Notes: generated from the sequence alone by a model not told the origin. A stretch of DNA of 16,130 nucleotides from RGIG1828 sp045654685 (GCA_045654685.1 JAZONV010000078.1:1-16130); one strand, 5' to 3'. Shown: positions 7,154 to 16,127, numbered from the stretch's first letter. Program-made: numbers and translations.

Positions 7154-10081
7154 TTATCTTGATAATACTTCATAAAGTATTTTTGCTGCCTGTGCTCTTG
7201 TTACATTTTCTTTTGGGGCAAAATGGTTGTCACCCATACCGTTTATGATGCCTGCTTCCTGCATTTTCACGCATGCATCTTTTGCCCAGTCGCTTATTTT
7301 CTCTATATCTTCAAAATCATCTTTGTCGGATCCGTCAAGCTTTATGCCCATTACGGACAGAGCACGGTATGTCATTGTTGCCATTTCTTCTCTTGTGATA
7401 ATTCTGCCTTTTCCGAAGGTTGTATCATCAATGCCGTTTACAATACCTTTGACATTTGCCGCTGCAACATAGGGCTGACACCAATCGGATGAATCAATAT
7501 CATCAAAGTTTTCATCTGCTGAAGATACTGAAATGTTGAGAGTGAGAACAAGCATTTTTATAAATTCTTCTCTTGTTACAAAATCGTTTGGTCTGAAGTT
7601 TCCTTTTCCGTCACCGGATACGATATTTTTGTTATAGAGTTCATTGATTGCTTTTTGTGCCCAGTCAACATTTTTGATATCGTCAAAGGAAATTTCCTTA
7701 ACTTCTGCTTTGTCTTCTTCACCAACGGATACGAAGGGCTGACCCTTAACTGAGGAAGAAGAACCTCCTCCGCCCGAACCGCCTGAACCGCCTGAACCGC
7801 CGGATCCCTGGTTTGCTTTTTTCGCCGCCTTTGATTCAGCCTCTACTGCATCTTCAAGAGCTTCAATTGATGTGAAGAGCCTTGATGTGCCGATTTCTTC
7901 ACATACAGTCTTTTTCTTTGCATCTTTCAATGTGGCATATGTGGGGAATTCGTCCGGATCCACAAGGTCTGAACCGTTGAGAATCTTATCTATTCTTGCC
8001 TTTGAACCGTCTTTTACTGCATAAAGCACTACGCTTGTGTCAAAGTCCCTTGTGAAATCTTCAACATACACATATTCATCTTTGTTGCGCATAATATACT
8101 CTGCAAGAGAAAACTTCTGGGAGTCGGACATTCCGAATCCTTCGAAATCGCCTGTACCTGCATATATATCATATGAATTTGTTTCGAAAATTCCGTCATT
8201 TGCCAAAGAATCAAAAATTTCTAAAGTTCTGTCAATACCTGTTGCATTATTGAGTCTTGCAAGAGCAGATATGCCCGGTGCAAGCTCTGTTACCTGTGAA
8301 GGAAGCTCAATTGGTGTTCCATCATCTACCAAAATGCCTTTGATTTCAGCAAACTTCTGCCAGAAAGCTTCTTCTTCACCTTCTGAAAGAACTTCTACAA
8401 TTGCCGCAATTTCGTCCCATACGGGGCTGAATCCTTTAACAATTTCACTAAGTTCTTCAGGGTCTTGCGCAGCGTTCACGTTTTCTATAAACACCGGGTC
8501 ATAATATGCCACCGAACCGCTGCCAAAACGAACTCTGAAAGAGGGAACTTCACCATCTGCAATCTTCTTCGTGAAAACATAGCCTTCGCCATATCCCACA
8601 TCTGAAACCGCATCAAATCCTGAAAGAATTTCGGTTATATCTCCGCTTTCACAATCAAACTCTGAAAGTTCTGACCATGTTTTGCCGCTTTCGAGGTATT
8701 GAATTGTTATTATGGAATCATTATCGGAAATGTTATCACCACATACAGTGATTGTTGTTCCGTCTGTTTCTACTGATTTTATTGCCTCATATTTGTCATC
8801 TTCAGCAGGCTCTGATGCAAAATCCGAAGGAGCATTTTTTGAATAGCTTATTGCAGATTCAAAGTTTCTTATTACCATTGCTTTTATGTAGGAATAGTCT
8901 GCATCAAAGTCGGGTGTAAATTCTATCACATCTGCTCCTCTGTAGGGAACTTCTATGGGAAGAAGTTTAACATCTGTAAGATTGTCTTCGCTATCATATG
9001 CAGATGCTGCAATGTAGGCTTCAACTCCATTTTTGTAGGCACCTTTAAGATTTGCAGAAATTGTGCCGTCCGATACGGAAATGCTTTCAACATCTACTGT
9101 ATAATCTGCTGTGGTAAATTCAATTTCTCCTGTAGGTGCAGAATCACCGAGGAAAGAGTTGATACCGGAGAGAGAAACCTTATAGTCTGCTCCTTTTTCA
9201 AGTTCTTCAAATGCAATCTGAACCGTACTTCCCTGAGCAGAAACCTCATATGCAGGGTTTATCTCTTCACCATCTTTTTCTATTACTACTGTTGGGTCGA
9301 TGTCATCTTCAACGAGATTTGTATAGTTAAAAACTACAGTTTCGTCAATGTCTGCACATTGTGCATCGCCACTTTCAATATAGCATTCCTCGATTTCAAA
9401 ACCGGGAATATATACTCTCATATTGTCAAAGAATTTTTCTCCGTTATCGCCCTGTGTACCACCGTATATATCAAAGAACAGGGCATCGGTTGCTACAGCA
9501 TTTGTGCCACTGTAGGTTCCTTCAAACTCTTGCCACAGGTCAGAGTCGTGCTGTTTGAATTTCAATTTTCCATATTTTTGGCTGTTGCTGAAAACAACGC
9601 TGATGTCATACCATACACCGGCTTCATATGATGCCACATCATTTCCTAAAAATGATATGCGTTGGTTTGCACCTAATGTTAAAACGTAGAGGTCTCCTGC
9701 ACTCTGACGGAAACTCAGATGAGCATTATTGGAAACCGAATCAAAACGGAAGGAAAAATCATATCCCACCACATCATAGGAACCGCCAAGACCGATTCGC
9801 ATCTGTTCATTTGCCGGTCCGTTTGTATATTTCAAACTTTTGCCCCACACATCAGCATTCTCATCTTCCCATGTGTGAATGGTGAACTGATCTTTTGTTC
9901 CGCTCACGTTCCATCCGCTTATGGCTGCAAAATATGCTTCGGGGTCATCTGTTTCAAAATCGAGATTATATTTTTGCTGTTCCTCAAGAGCATATGATGG
10001 CATGCAAATGAGAGAAAAACACATAACAGATGTAACCAAAAGAGCAATAAGCCTTTTTATTTGTTTAGACATTTGTTTCAT
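7154..10081 (-). CDS. SLH-anchored surface protein with LamG-like and Ig-like domains (975 aa)
   Basis: Domain order: signal peptide (about 1-31), concanavalin/LamG-like beta-sandwich (about 37-232), an Ig-like domain of the Big_5 type (about 240-328, ending EIEFTT), another beta region to about 415, a helix-rich region of unknown fold (about 540-750), a Gly-Gly-Ser linker (about 759-777), then three SLH repeats (about 805-850, 862-915, 925-975). The last repeats include VSGDGKGNFRPND and NGMGDNHFAPKENVTRAQA. Three C-terminal SLH repeats are the usual wall anchor. The N-terminal sandwich is the likely glycan-binding part, but no catalytic motif was recognised. AGGAAAGGA directly precedes the ATG at 10081; the ATG at 10072 is an equally plausible start. 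The gene lies 102 nt after the lyase gene, with a hairpin in the gap, and just before the 883-residue SLH gene. Confidence 0.88.
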   Translation of the reverse strand: MKQMSKQIKRLIALLVTSVMCFSLICMPSYALEEQQKYNLDFETDDPEAYFAAISGWNVSGTKDQFTIHTWEDENADVWGKSLKYTNGPANEQMRIGLGGSYDVVGYDFSFRFDSVSNNAHLSFRQSAGDLYVLTLGANQRISFLGNDVASYEAGVWYDISVVFSNSQKYGKLKFKQHDSDLWQEFEGTYSGTNAVATDALFFDIYGGTQGDNGEKFFDNMRVYIPGFEIEECYIESGDAQCADIDETVVFNYTNLVEDDIDPTVVIEKDGEEINPAYEVSAQGSTVQIAFEELEKGADYKVSLSGINSFLGDSAPTGEIEFTTADYTVDVESISVSDGTISANLKGAYKNGVEAYIAASAYDSEDNLTDVKLLPIEVPYRGADVIEFTPDFDADYSYIKAMVIRNFESAISYSKNAPSDFASEPAEDDKYEAIKSVETDGTTITVCGDNISDNDSIITIQYLESGKTWSELSEFDCESGDITEILSGFDAVSDVGYGEGYVFTKKIADGEVPSFRVRFGSGSVAYYDPVFIENVNAAQDPEELSEIVKGFSPVWDEIAAIVEVLSEGEEEAFWQKFAEIKGILVDDGTPIELPSQVTELAPGISALARLNNATGIDRTLEIFDSLANDGIFETNSYDIYAGTGDFEGFGMSDSQKFSLAEYIMRNKDEYVYVEDFTRDFDTSVVLYAVKDGSKARIDKILNGSDLVDPDEFPTYATLKDAKKKTVCEEIGTSRLFTSIEALEDAVEAESKAAKKANQGSGGSGGSGGSGGGGSSSSVKGQPFVSVGEEDKAEVKEISFDDIKNVDWAQKAINELYNKNIVSGDGKGNFRPNDFVTREEFIKMLVLTLNISVSSADENFDDIDSSDWCQPYVAAANVKGIVNGIDDTTFGKGRIITREEMATMTYRALSVMGIKLDGSDKDDFEDIEKISDWAKDACVKMQEAGIINGMGDNHFAPKENVTRAQAAKILYEVLSR
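7768..7805 (-). repeat. 9-bp tandem repeat encoding a Gly-Gly-Ser linker
   Basis: On the plus strand the unit CCGCCTGAA repeats with small changes; on the coding strand it reads as Gly-Gly-Ser triplets just before the SLH anchor. It is a flexible spacer between the wall anchor and the exposed domains. Such a repeat could change in copy number by slippage. Confidence 0.75.
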
Positions 10082-10117
10082 TCCTTTCCTATTATATATA
10101 GGTAAAAAGTTTCATAT

Positions 10118-10148
10118 TCCGGGGCATCTCAATGTGAGATGTCCCGGA
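10118..10148 (-). terminator. 14-bp intergenic hairpin between lyase and SLH genes
   Basis: TCCGGGGCATCTCA (10118-10131) pairs along its whole length with TGAGATGTCCCGGA (10135-10148), with one G-T pair and a 3-nt loop. On the minus strand it lies 35 nt past the lyase stop and is followed by a weak T-run (ACTTTTTACC) after a gap of about 8 nt. It may be a partial terminator that lowers SLH gene expression, or a stabiliser or processing site within one operon. I found no good promoter between the hairpin and the SLH gene. Confidence 0.55.
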
Positions 10149-10183
10149 TTTAAAATCATACCGAAATTAAAACCTCTATATTA

Positions 10184-13100
10184 TTATGCCGCGTATACTC
10201 TTACTTCCATTACGGAGTTCCAGTTACCGGGGTTGTTGTTATAACCTTTTACAACAACTTTTACATAACGTGCCCTTGCACCGGTAAGTTTATGATTTTC
10301 AAGTTCAAGTGTTGGCATTGCATCGCCATCGAACCACTGTTTATAATTCTTTCCGTCTTCTGATGTCCAGATTTCAAACTGTGCGGTTCTTGTGTCACCT
10401 TCCATGAATGCAATACTCATAGAATCAAGGTCTTTCACTGAACCAAGGTCATATTCAAGCCAGTTGGTTCCCATTGCCGCCCATTTTGTGGAAAGGTCAC
10501 CGTCGGCAAGGTTTTCGGGTTTGTTCTCCGGCTGAGGAATGTCACTTACAGTGATTGTTTTAGGCTGAATTACCGCTTTGCCTTTTGGCTCGCCAATACC
10601 TCCGCCAAGATTGAACTTAAGGGTGTATACTTTAGGTCTCTGATATTCGGTGCCTTTAACAATCACGCTTACTGTGCCGGCACTTCCTTCGACTTCTTTC
10701 ACAACGACTTCGCCATTGCATGTTGCAGTTACTCTCTGAGCATAATTTCCAACATCATCACCGCCAAGAGCATATACATCCTTGTAGGGATCAAAGCCCT
10801 GAATGAGTTCGCCGTCAAAGTATATTCCGGTTGCCTGAGCGATACTTGTGTCGGGAAGAGCACCTGCTTCGATTTTCCACTGGTCGATAGGTGTGTATTC
10901 CATTTTATACATGCCTTCTTCATAGTATGCTTCAACATAGTCTGCAAAACATACTGTGAGGTCGATGTTCTGAACTTCGGGAATGTGAATTGTGAGTTTT
11001 CTTATACCAACGTTTTTATTTTGGTTGGGGTTCTGTGGTGACTGTGGGAAGGGAACTGCATCCATAACGGAGAATTTTGCACCGTCGCCGTTTACAATTC
11101 TTGCCATAATTTTTTTGCCCTGGCGGGAAAGAATTGCAGTTTTACCATCTTCTGAAATTTCTATATCCGCTCTTGTGTGAGCAAACCAATACATTTCAGC
11201 AGGTTTTGCAAGTCTTACCTCGTCCTGAATTGTGGCAACTCTTCTCATATCATCAAGTTTAGCACCACGTCTGTGTGAAATAACACCTGTGCTGTCCTGA
11301 TAAGCTTTGTCAAGATTACCAACTGCAAATGCACCTTTGGGAGCAGTTTCAAATTTATCAATCTGTGCTTTTCCGCCGGGTTTGAAAGAATAGTTGGCGG
11401 TGGGGTTGAAGATAAGAACGTTGTGACCTTCACCTCTATAGCGGTATGCGTGAGAATAGTTTCCTATGTTATAATTATCTGAACCAAGGTCAAAGAACCA
11501 GTTAACGCCCTGGGAGTCGAGAACAAACTGACCGGAGTCCATATGGTCATGTCCGCCGCCATCACCTGCAGGGTTATCGCAGTGAAGACCAAGCCACATA
11601 TCTCCTGAATCAAAGCCTGATCTCATGGTTGCAATTTCTGCAATGGGGAGTGAAACGTCGAGGGCCATTTCAGCACTTTCAACGTTGAGGAAACTGGGAT
11701 CATAAAAATACATATCCCAGATAATGTTTGTTGCACCGGAAGTTGCTTTTTGTATCTGTTCAACTCTTGGCTGTGCAATTTCGGGCTTGTTGAATGTTTT
11801 TGCAAGCCACATAATTGGTGAGTGCCAGGTTACGCCACCTTCGCCTGTATCGTGGTAGGAGAAGAAGGAAACAGATCCGTTCATTGCATATAAGTACTCA
11901 TGTGTCATGGACATTCCCACAACGTCTTCATAACCGAAGTCATCACCCACTGCAGTTTCGAGACATCCCATTGTCTGAACATAGTATCTCATTGCATAGT
12001 CCCAATAGTTGAAACCTTCTTCATATGCACCATAGGGAGCAAAGAGGCTGAGGGCTCTTCTTGTGTCTATGAGACACTGTTCCATTGCTCTTTCGCAGTT
12101 TGTTCTGTCAAGTCCTGTTGCTTCATCAACAACTGACATTGCACCAACTGCAACACCGGAGATTACGAGACACCAGTTATCGGCAAGTTCGCCTCTCCAG
12201 TTCCAGGAACGGCTTCTTGGTTTGCCGTCGAAGTCTTCTATAATAGGATAGATACCTTTTTTGATGATTGCTTCGCGGATGTTTTTCCTCTGCTGTTCAT
12301 CCATCCAGTTGTAGAGCCAGTCATAGGAAAGTCCGAGACATGCTGCCATTTCACCAACATCAAGGAAGTGATAGGGGTTAAAGTCTACAAAGCATGCTGA
12401 TACATGCATTTCTTCATATGCTCTTCTTGCATATTTTTCTTCACCTGTGAGGTTGTAGAGAATTGCAAGGGAAAGCATTCTGTTTGCATTTTCTCTTACA
12501 ACATAGAGAAGTCTGATTCCGTCTCTGATTTCATATCCCGAGGGGGTCTGTGTCATATATGCTTCGCAGTGACCTTTGAGCTCTTTAAACATCTTTTTGT
12601 ATATGGGGTCACCATTGGGGTCATTAATTTCTGCGCGGATTTTAGCAAATTTTTCTTCTGTGAAGATAAGACGGGGGTGATGCTGATTGGGGTGCTTTGT
12701 TTCAATCATTGAAGCGATCTGTGCACCTGTCACATCATCAAACATAAAGGACTCACAAAGATTTCTCATACCTTTCATGTTTGTATTCCAGTCAAGGTCT
12801 GCTGAGTGGTCATTGTCACTATATATAATGAGACCGTTATCTTCTTCGTGGAAGAACTGACCAAAGAATTCACAAAGGTCTTTTGCGGGAGCATAGAATA
12901 CATTACCTGCTCCAACGTCTGCCGCACACATAAGTGTCTTTTCAACGCCGTCAACAAGACATGTACGTTTTCCGTTGAAAAGTTTTACGGTTTTGCCTTT
13001 TGCCGTGAAAGTTGCACTTGAATCTGCAGGATCCCAGGAAGCTGTTCCATCAAGACTTTCTGCGAATGCCTTTACGGGAACCATTTTAACGTCACCGTTT

Positions 13101-13933
13101 TTATAGGGAACAATTTCATCATTTTGTGATATGTATACCTGCTGACCTTTAACAAGCGTGGAATCTTTTCCTATATACATAGCATTAAGGTCATATTTGA
13201 AAGCATATGGGTCAGCGGTTGATGTGGATGAACCGGGTGTTGAGGAAGATGAACTTGACTGATTTACATTATCCATAGTGTATGCTCCTGTATATGCAAC
13301 AATATTATCAATGTCTACTGTGCTCACACCGGAAGGTGAACGCATATGGAATCTCCATTTTGCGGGAGCACACGCTCCGATTGAATGGTCAATAAGTTTC
13401 CATTTGTTATTAAACTTAACGTTCATAATACCTTCTTTACAATCAAGTTCAACAACGATTGTGTACCACTTATTCAGGGCATATTTACCTATTGCTACGC
13501 CATTATGTGTTGTGATTGAGCCGTCGGGATTGATGTCAATTAAGAAAATATCCTTTCCGCCGTTATCCATAAAATGAAGCCATTTGGTAACGGGACCATA
13601 GTCACGGAATCTCATATCAAACTGAAACACCATCTTATCTTCGACTGCTTCGCCGAAAGAACCGTCCAGATGGGCGTCACTTGTGGTGTTGACCGTCATA
13701 GCAAAATATTTGTTGCCATTTTCTTCTTCTTCGAGTTTCCAGATGTTACCTTTGGCAGCTCCGCCATAACTTCCGACAGTTGAAGCACCAACTGAGTATG
13801 TCTGGAAATTGTCTGTTACAAGAACCTTTCTCTCACTTCCTTCATCTGCTGCAATTCCCGCTGCGGGAACTGTTGACACAATGAGTGTTGCTGCCAGAAA
13901 AGAACTTATGAGTTTCTTGATGTTTTTAAACAT
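10184..13933 (-). CDS. Secreted multidomain heparinase II/III-family polysaccharide lyase (1249 aa)
   Basis: Domain order: signal peptide (about 1-29), LamG-like sandwich (about 37-217), Ser/Thr linker (about 226-241), a copper-amine-oxidase N-terminal type stalk domain (about 252-372, MVPVKAFAESLDG), an alpha/alpha toroid (about 418-720), the heparinase II/III C-terminal beta-sandwich (about 760-1000), and an F5/8 type C (discoidin, CBM32-like) domain (about 1125-1249). Family motifs are GAYEEGFNYWDY (635-646) and GGHDHMDSGQFVL (793-805). By analogy with heparinase II, H797, D815 and H837 would bind a metal, while H795 and Y643 are candidate catalytic residues; this mapping is inference. The family cleaves acidic glycans by beta-elimination, but the substrate cannot be read from sequence. 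There is no SLH domain, so wall attachment would be indirect. AAAGGAGG lies upstream of the ATG. It is the first gene of the operon, downstream of the promoter at 14138-14166. Confidence 0.9.
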   Translation of the reverse strand: MFKNIKKLISSFLAATLIVSTVPAAGIAADEGSERKVLVTDNFQTYSVGASTVGSYGGAAKGNIWKLEEEENGNKYFAMTVNTTSDAHLDGSFGEAVEDKMVFQFDMRFRDYGPVTKWLHFMDNGGKDIFLIDINPDGSITTHNGVAIGKYALNKWYTIVVELDCKEGIMNVKFNNKWKLIDHSIGACAPAKWRFHMRSPSGVSTVDIDNIVAYTGAYTMDNVNQSSSSSSTPGSSTSTADPYAFKYDLNAMYIGKDSTLVKGQQVYISQNDEIVPYKNGDVKMVPVKAFAESLDGTASWDPADSSATFTAKGKTVKLFNGKRTCLVDGVEKTLMCAADVGAGNVFYAPAKDLCEFFGQFFHEEDNGLIIYSDNDHSADLDWNTNMKGMRNLCESFMFDDVTGAQIASMIETKHPNQHHPRLIFTEEKFAKIRAEINDPNGDPIYKKMFKELKGHCEAYMTQTPSGYEIRDGIRLLYVVRENANRMLSLAILYNLTGEEKYARRAYEEMHVSACFVDFNPYHFLDVGEMAACLGLSYDWLYNWMDEQQRKNIREAIIKKGIYPIIEDFDGKPRSRSWNWRGELADNWCLVISGVAVGAMSVVDEATGLDRTNCERAMEQCLIDTRRALSLFAPYGAYEEGFNYWDYAMRYYVQTMGCLETAVGDDFGYEDVVGMSMTHEYLYAMNGSVSFFSYHDTGEGGVTWHSPIMWLAKTFNKPEIAQPRVEQIQKATSGATNIIWDMYFYDPSFLNVESAEMALDVSLPIAEIATMRSGFDSGDMWLGLHCDNPAGDGGGHDHMDSGQFVLDSQGVNWFFDLGSDNYNIGNYSHAYRYRGEGHNVLIFNPTANYSFKPGGKAQIDKFETAPKGAFAVGNLDKAYQDSTGVISHRRGAKLDDMRRVATIQDEVRLAKPAEMYWFAHTRADIEISEDGKTAILSRQGKKIMARIVNGDGAKFSVMDAVPFPQSPQNPNQNKNVGIRKLTIHIPEVQNIDLTVCFADYVEAYYEEGMYKMEYTPIDQWKIEAGALPDTSIAQATGIYFDGELIQGFDPYKDVYALGGDDVGNYAQRVTATCNGEVVVKEVEGSAGTVSVIVKGTEYQRPKVYTLKFNLGGGIGEPKGKAVIQPKTITVSDIPQPENKPENLADGDLSTKWAAMGTNWLEYDLGSVKDLDSMSIAFMEGDTRTAQFEIWTSEDGKNYKQWFDGDAMPTLELENHKLTGARARYVKVVVKGYNNNPGNWNSVMEVRVYAA

Positions 13934-13999
13934 GCTTTCTTCCTCCTTTATAAAATTGCACTACCTTTGCGTGATTTTGCATTTTAAATTTATATGAAC

Positions 14000-14027
14000 G
14001 GGGACCTTTTTGCAAGGATTTTGCCCC
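14000..14027 (-). promoter_or_regulatory. Second hairpin in the lyase leader
   Basis: GGGG (14000-14003)/CCCC (14024-14027) enclose a short inner stem of four pairs (CCTT/AAGG). It lies in the transcribed leader between the larger stem at 14055-14100 and the ribosome binding site. It is modest on its own, and I include it because both hairpins lie in the same long leader. Confidence 0.4.
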
Positions 14028-14054
14028 GATATCAAACATTGAAAACGCACTTCT

Positions 14055-14100
14055 CCCTTTGAATTTACAGGCTTTGTTAAACCGTGTCAAATTCAAAGGG
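14055..14100 (-). promoter_or_regulatory. Long stem-loop in the 5' leader of the lyase operon
   Basis: CCCTTTGAATTT (14055-14066) and AAATTCAAAGGG (14089-14100) are perfect 12-bp inverted arms. The 22-nt interior can add roughly eight pairs (ACA/TGT, GG/CC, TTT/AAA with single-base bulges). It falls about 30 nt into the predicted transcript. The core ATTCAAAG recurs at 14146-14153, between the -35 and -10 boxes, so the arms may instead be operator half-sites. No known riboswitch was recognised, and no U-run follows on the minus strand. Confidence 0.55.
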
Positions 14101-14137
14101 GCACAGTTATTTATTTTACTATATATAATGCTTAACA

Positions 14138-14166
14138 ATTATACCATTCAAAGAGGTGTTTTTCAA
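14138..14166 (-). promoter_or_regulatory. Sigma-A promoter of the lyase/SLH operon
   Basis: On the minus strand TTGAAA (14161-14166) is separated by 17 nt from a perfect TATAAT (14138-14143), with an extended -10 TG one base upstream. Transcription would start near 14131, leaving a leader of about 200 nt before the ATG at 13933. This is the best promoter in the window. Confidence 0.8.
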
Positions 14167-14329
14167 GCAAAATTCAATTAGTTTACTGCTTGAATTAATT
14201 ATTCGGCGATTCAAACATAAATCAGTTGTTTTATTGTTGCAATTCCACCAAAAAAGCATTTCTTTGTTGATTTTGTATATTAATATGCTTCTAAATTATG
14301 TATTTTTTGGATTTTTTTGTGCACATTGC

Positions 14330-14348
14330 AAAAAAAAAAAAAAAAAAA
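14330..14348 (+). repeat. Homopolymer run of 19 A
   Basis: An uninterrupted A-tract between the two divergent promoters, about 54 nt upstream of the regulator's -35 box. Such tracts bend DNA and are prone to length change by slippage; the exact length may also be a sequencing or assembly uncertainty. Confidence 0.8.
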
Positions 14349-14401
14349 CAGTACAAATTTGCCTTATTTAATGTATTTTCCCATCATTTTTTTGTAATTA
14401 T

Positions 14402-14430
14402 TTGACAAGCGCCCCTTTTGGTGTTAGAAT
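14402..14430 (+). promoter_or_regulatory. Sigma-A promoter of the LacI-family regulator
   Basis: A perfect TTGACA (14402-14407), 17-nt spacer, TAGAAT (14425-14430). The start of transcription would be near 14437, with a short leader of about 40 nt and AAGGGAG seven nt before the ATG at 14478. Confidence 0.8.
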
Positions 14431-14477
14431 AATAACAATCAAATACACCTACATATATTTTTCAAGGGAGATAAGAA

Positions 14478-15536
14478 ATGGCAACCAAAAGAGTCACGAT
14501 AAAAGATATTGCAAATCACCTGGGTGTTTCCTACGGTATTATCAACAAAGCCATGAACAACAAAAGCGGAATCTCAGATGCAATGAAAAAGAAAATTCTG
14601 GATGCGGCAGATGAACTTGGCTATAAGGTGAATAAAGTTGCCCAATGTATGGCAAGATCCACAATCACTATCGGGGTTGTTATTGCAACAGAACCTCCCG
14701 AGTATTATTTGGCAGTCAAAAGCGCAATGGAACACGAGTTTGAAAGACTTCTTGACTACAACGTGGAATGTGAGTATTATCTCGTTAAAAACGTCAATGC
14801 AGTAAGAGAAATATCTTCCGCATTCAAAAAGTGCGTCGATGACGGAGTTCATGGAATTATTATGTGCTTTGCACCGCCCTTTGGCCTTGGTAAAATTCTT
14901 GATGAACTGAAAGACACCGATATTAAGGTGACCATCATTGGTCATCCCAACGTGGAAAACGAGCATATTCTCTGCTCCGTTCACACAGACGCTTTCCGTT
15001 CAGGAACGATGGCAGCTCACATGATGGCTCTCATGGTTCCTCTGAAGTCAAACATCATCGTTTTTGTTGACAACAAAAATGATCCTGAACACGCCATCAA
15101 AGTGGACGGGTTTATGGGTTTTTCAACCCCTGTTGAACACCTTGACGTTGTTGGGGTATATGAAACTCTTGACAATTACGACATTATGAACGAAGTTCTT
15201 GCAAGGGTGGATTCGGAATATGAACAGATAAGAGGTATATATTGTACCAATGCAAACGCTGTTGCCGCGTGTGAATATGTGGAAAGGAAAAAAGCAGATA
15301 TAAAAATTGTGGGAACAGATATCAACCACATGTCTGCCAAGTACATCAAAAACGGAGTTATGGACTGTGCGATATATCAGGACATCGGCTGCCAGGCGGT
15401 TACCGCCGTAAAGGCAATGTATGAATATCTTGCAGAGCAAAAAACTCCCGAAGAAAACATTTTGATCTGTCCTCAGATTGTCATAAGTTCAAATATTGAC
15501 GGATACTATAAGGACGAATCAGATGGTGCAAAATAA
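14478..15536 (+). CDS. LacI-family transcriptional regulator
   Basis: A 352-residue protein of standard LacI/GalR length. The N-terminal helix-turn-helix starts VTIKDIANHLGVS (residues 6-18), with the hinge region at about 50-62 (VNKVAQCMARS), followed by a type-1 periplasmic-binding-like sugar domain from ITIGVVI to near residue 345 (IVGTDINHM is a family-type strand and loop). The recognition helix reads SYGIINKAMNN rather than the common S-x-x-TVSR-x-LN, so its operator may be atypical. It is divergent from the lyase operon, has its own promoter, and ends 93 nt before a strong terminator. It most likely controls the divergent operon in response to a sugar or oligosaccharide; whether it represses or activates cannot be seen. 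Confidence 0.9.
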   Translation: MATKRVTIKDIANHLGVSYGIINKAMNNKSGISDAMKKKILDAADELGYKVNKVAQCMARSTITIGVVIATEPPEYYLAVKSAMEHEFERLLDYNVECEYYLVKNVNAVREISSAFKKCVDDGVHGIIMCFAPPFGLGKILDELKDTDIKVTIIGHPNVENEHILCSVHTDAFRSGTMAAHMMALMVPLKSNIIVFVDNKNDPEHAIKVDGFMGFSTPVEHLDVVGVYETLDNYDIMNEVLARVDSEYEQIRGIYCTNANAVAACEYVERKKADIKIVGTDINHMSAKYIKNGVMDCAIYQDIGCQAVTAVKAMYEYLAEQKTPEENILICPQIVISSNIDGYYKDESDGAK

Positions 15537-15628
15537 CTGAAGCACCTCTGCTGTTAAAGCATTTCAAAATTGTTTTCTGTATAGAAATACAATAACACCT
15601 TATGATAAAATCATAACCAACATATCAG

Positions 15629-15652
15629 AAACCCGGATTTTCCGGGTTTTTT
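15629..15652 (+). terminator. Rho-independent terminator of the regulator gene
   Basis: AAACCCGGA (15629-15637) pairs with TCCGGGTTT (15641-15649) across a TTT loop and is followed by a T-run to 15652. Classic structure in the right position and orientation. Confidence 0.92.
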
Positions 15653-15677
15653 GACTTTATTGAACCGAAGTTTCTGT

Positions 15678-15696
15678 ATAATCAAAATTTGATTAT
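15678..15696. promoter_or_regulatory. Perfect 19-nt AT-rich palindrome
   Basis: ATAATCAAA, a central A, then TTTGATTAT: nine perfectly paired bases on each side. It sits just past the regulator's terminator, where no gene follows in the window. It may be an operator or a weak hairpin; the function is unknown. Confidence 0.4.
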
Positions 15697-15997
15697 ATTG
15701 ACGTGCAAAATCTTTTGAAAAATTCTTATCTTTTTCAACTTTATATCAGTATTATACACTATAAAATTTTACAATTGCTATAATCCGAGATGTTTTGTTG
15801 TGTGTCCTCATTTGACATATGAAGTATTCGTTTTTTACATTTTACAGAAAATTTACATTATCATACATTACACATTCATTGTTCATTCTATCATGAAAAA
15901 ATATAAAAATCAATGTGAATTAGCGACTTGATGGACAAAAACGACTATTGGGATTATCTGTGTGATATAAATTGGAGTTTGTCGGGGAAATGAAACA

Positions 15998-16127
15998 AGG
16001 CTAAAGCGAAAGCCTCCACTGTGTAAGGGGAGGTGGATTTGCCGTAAGGCAAAGACGGAGGGGTTGTAGCAAATTACTCAAATTCGATGTTTGAGACTAT
16101 TATCAGTTTTCTGACAACCCCTCAGTC
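15998..16127 (+). repeat. Palindromic intergenic repeat at the right edge, possibly MITE-like
   Basis: Contains a series of inverted repeats: AGGCT/AGCCT (15998-16015), CCTCC (16013-16017)/GGAGG (16029-16033), TTTGCC-GTAA-GGCAAA (16038-16053) and CTCAAA/TTTGAG (16077-16095), plus a larger stem GAGGGGTTGT (16058-16067)/ACAACCCCTC (16114-16123). The order of blocks matches the reverse complement of 636-699, so these belong to one dispersed family. The outer arm may continue beyond the window end. No transposase is encoded here, so any mobility would depend on an enzyme elsewhere. Confidence 0.75.

Larger units (their letters stand above)
13934..14477. other. Divergent intergenic region between lyase operon and regulator
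   Basis: A 544-nt gene-free stretch holding both divergent promoters, the structured lyase leader, a 19-nt A-run, and AT-rich sequence in between. No RNA gene or convincing small protein was found. It is the natural place for the regulator's operators, but no classical LacI operator with a central CG was seen. Confidence 0.7.

Noticed and set aside
10090..10105. TATAAT-like box just upstream of the 975-residue SLH gene
   Set aside because: No matching -35 box at the right distance, and it lies too close to the start codon for a normal leader.
14402..14430. Classical LacI or CcpA-type operator with a central CG near the regulator promoter
   Set aside because: I searched both promoter regions by eye and found no palindrome of that form.
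15931..15993. Short frame of 20 codons starting MDKNDYWDYL and ending near the terminal repeat
   Set aside because: It looks a little like the start of a protein cut off by the repeat, but has no convincing ribosome binding site and is too short to support.
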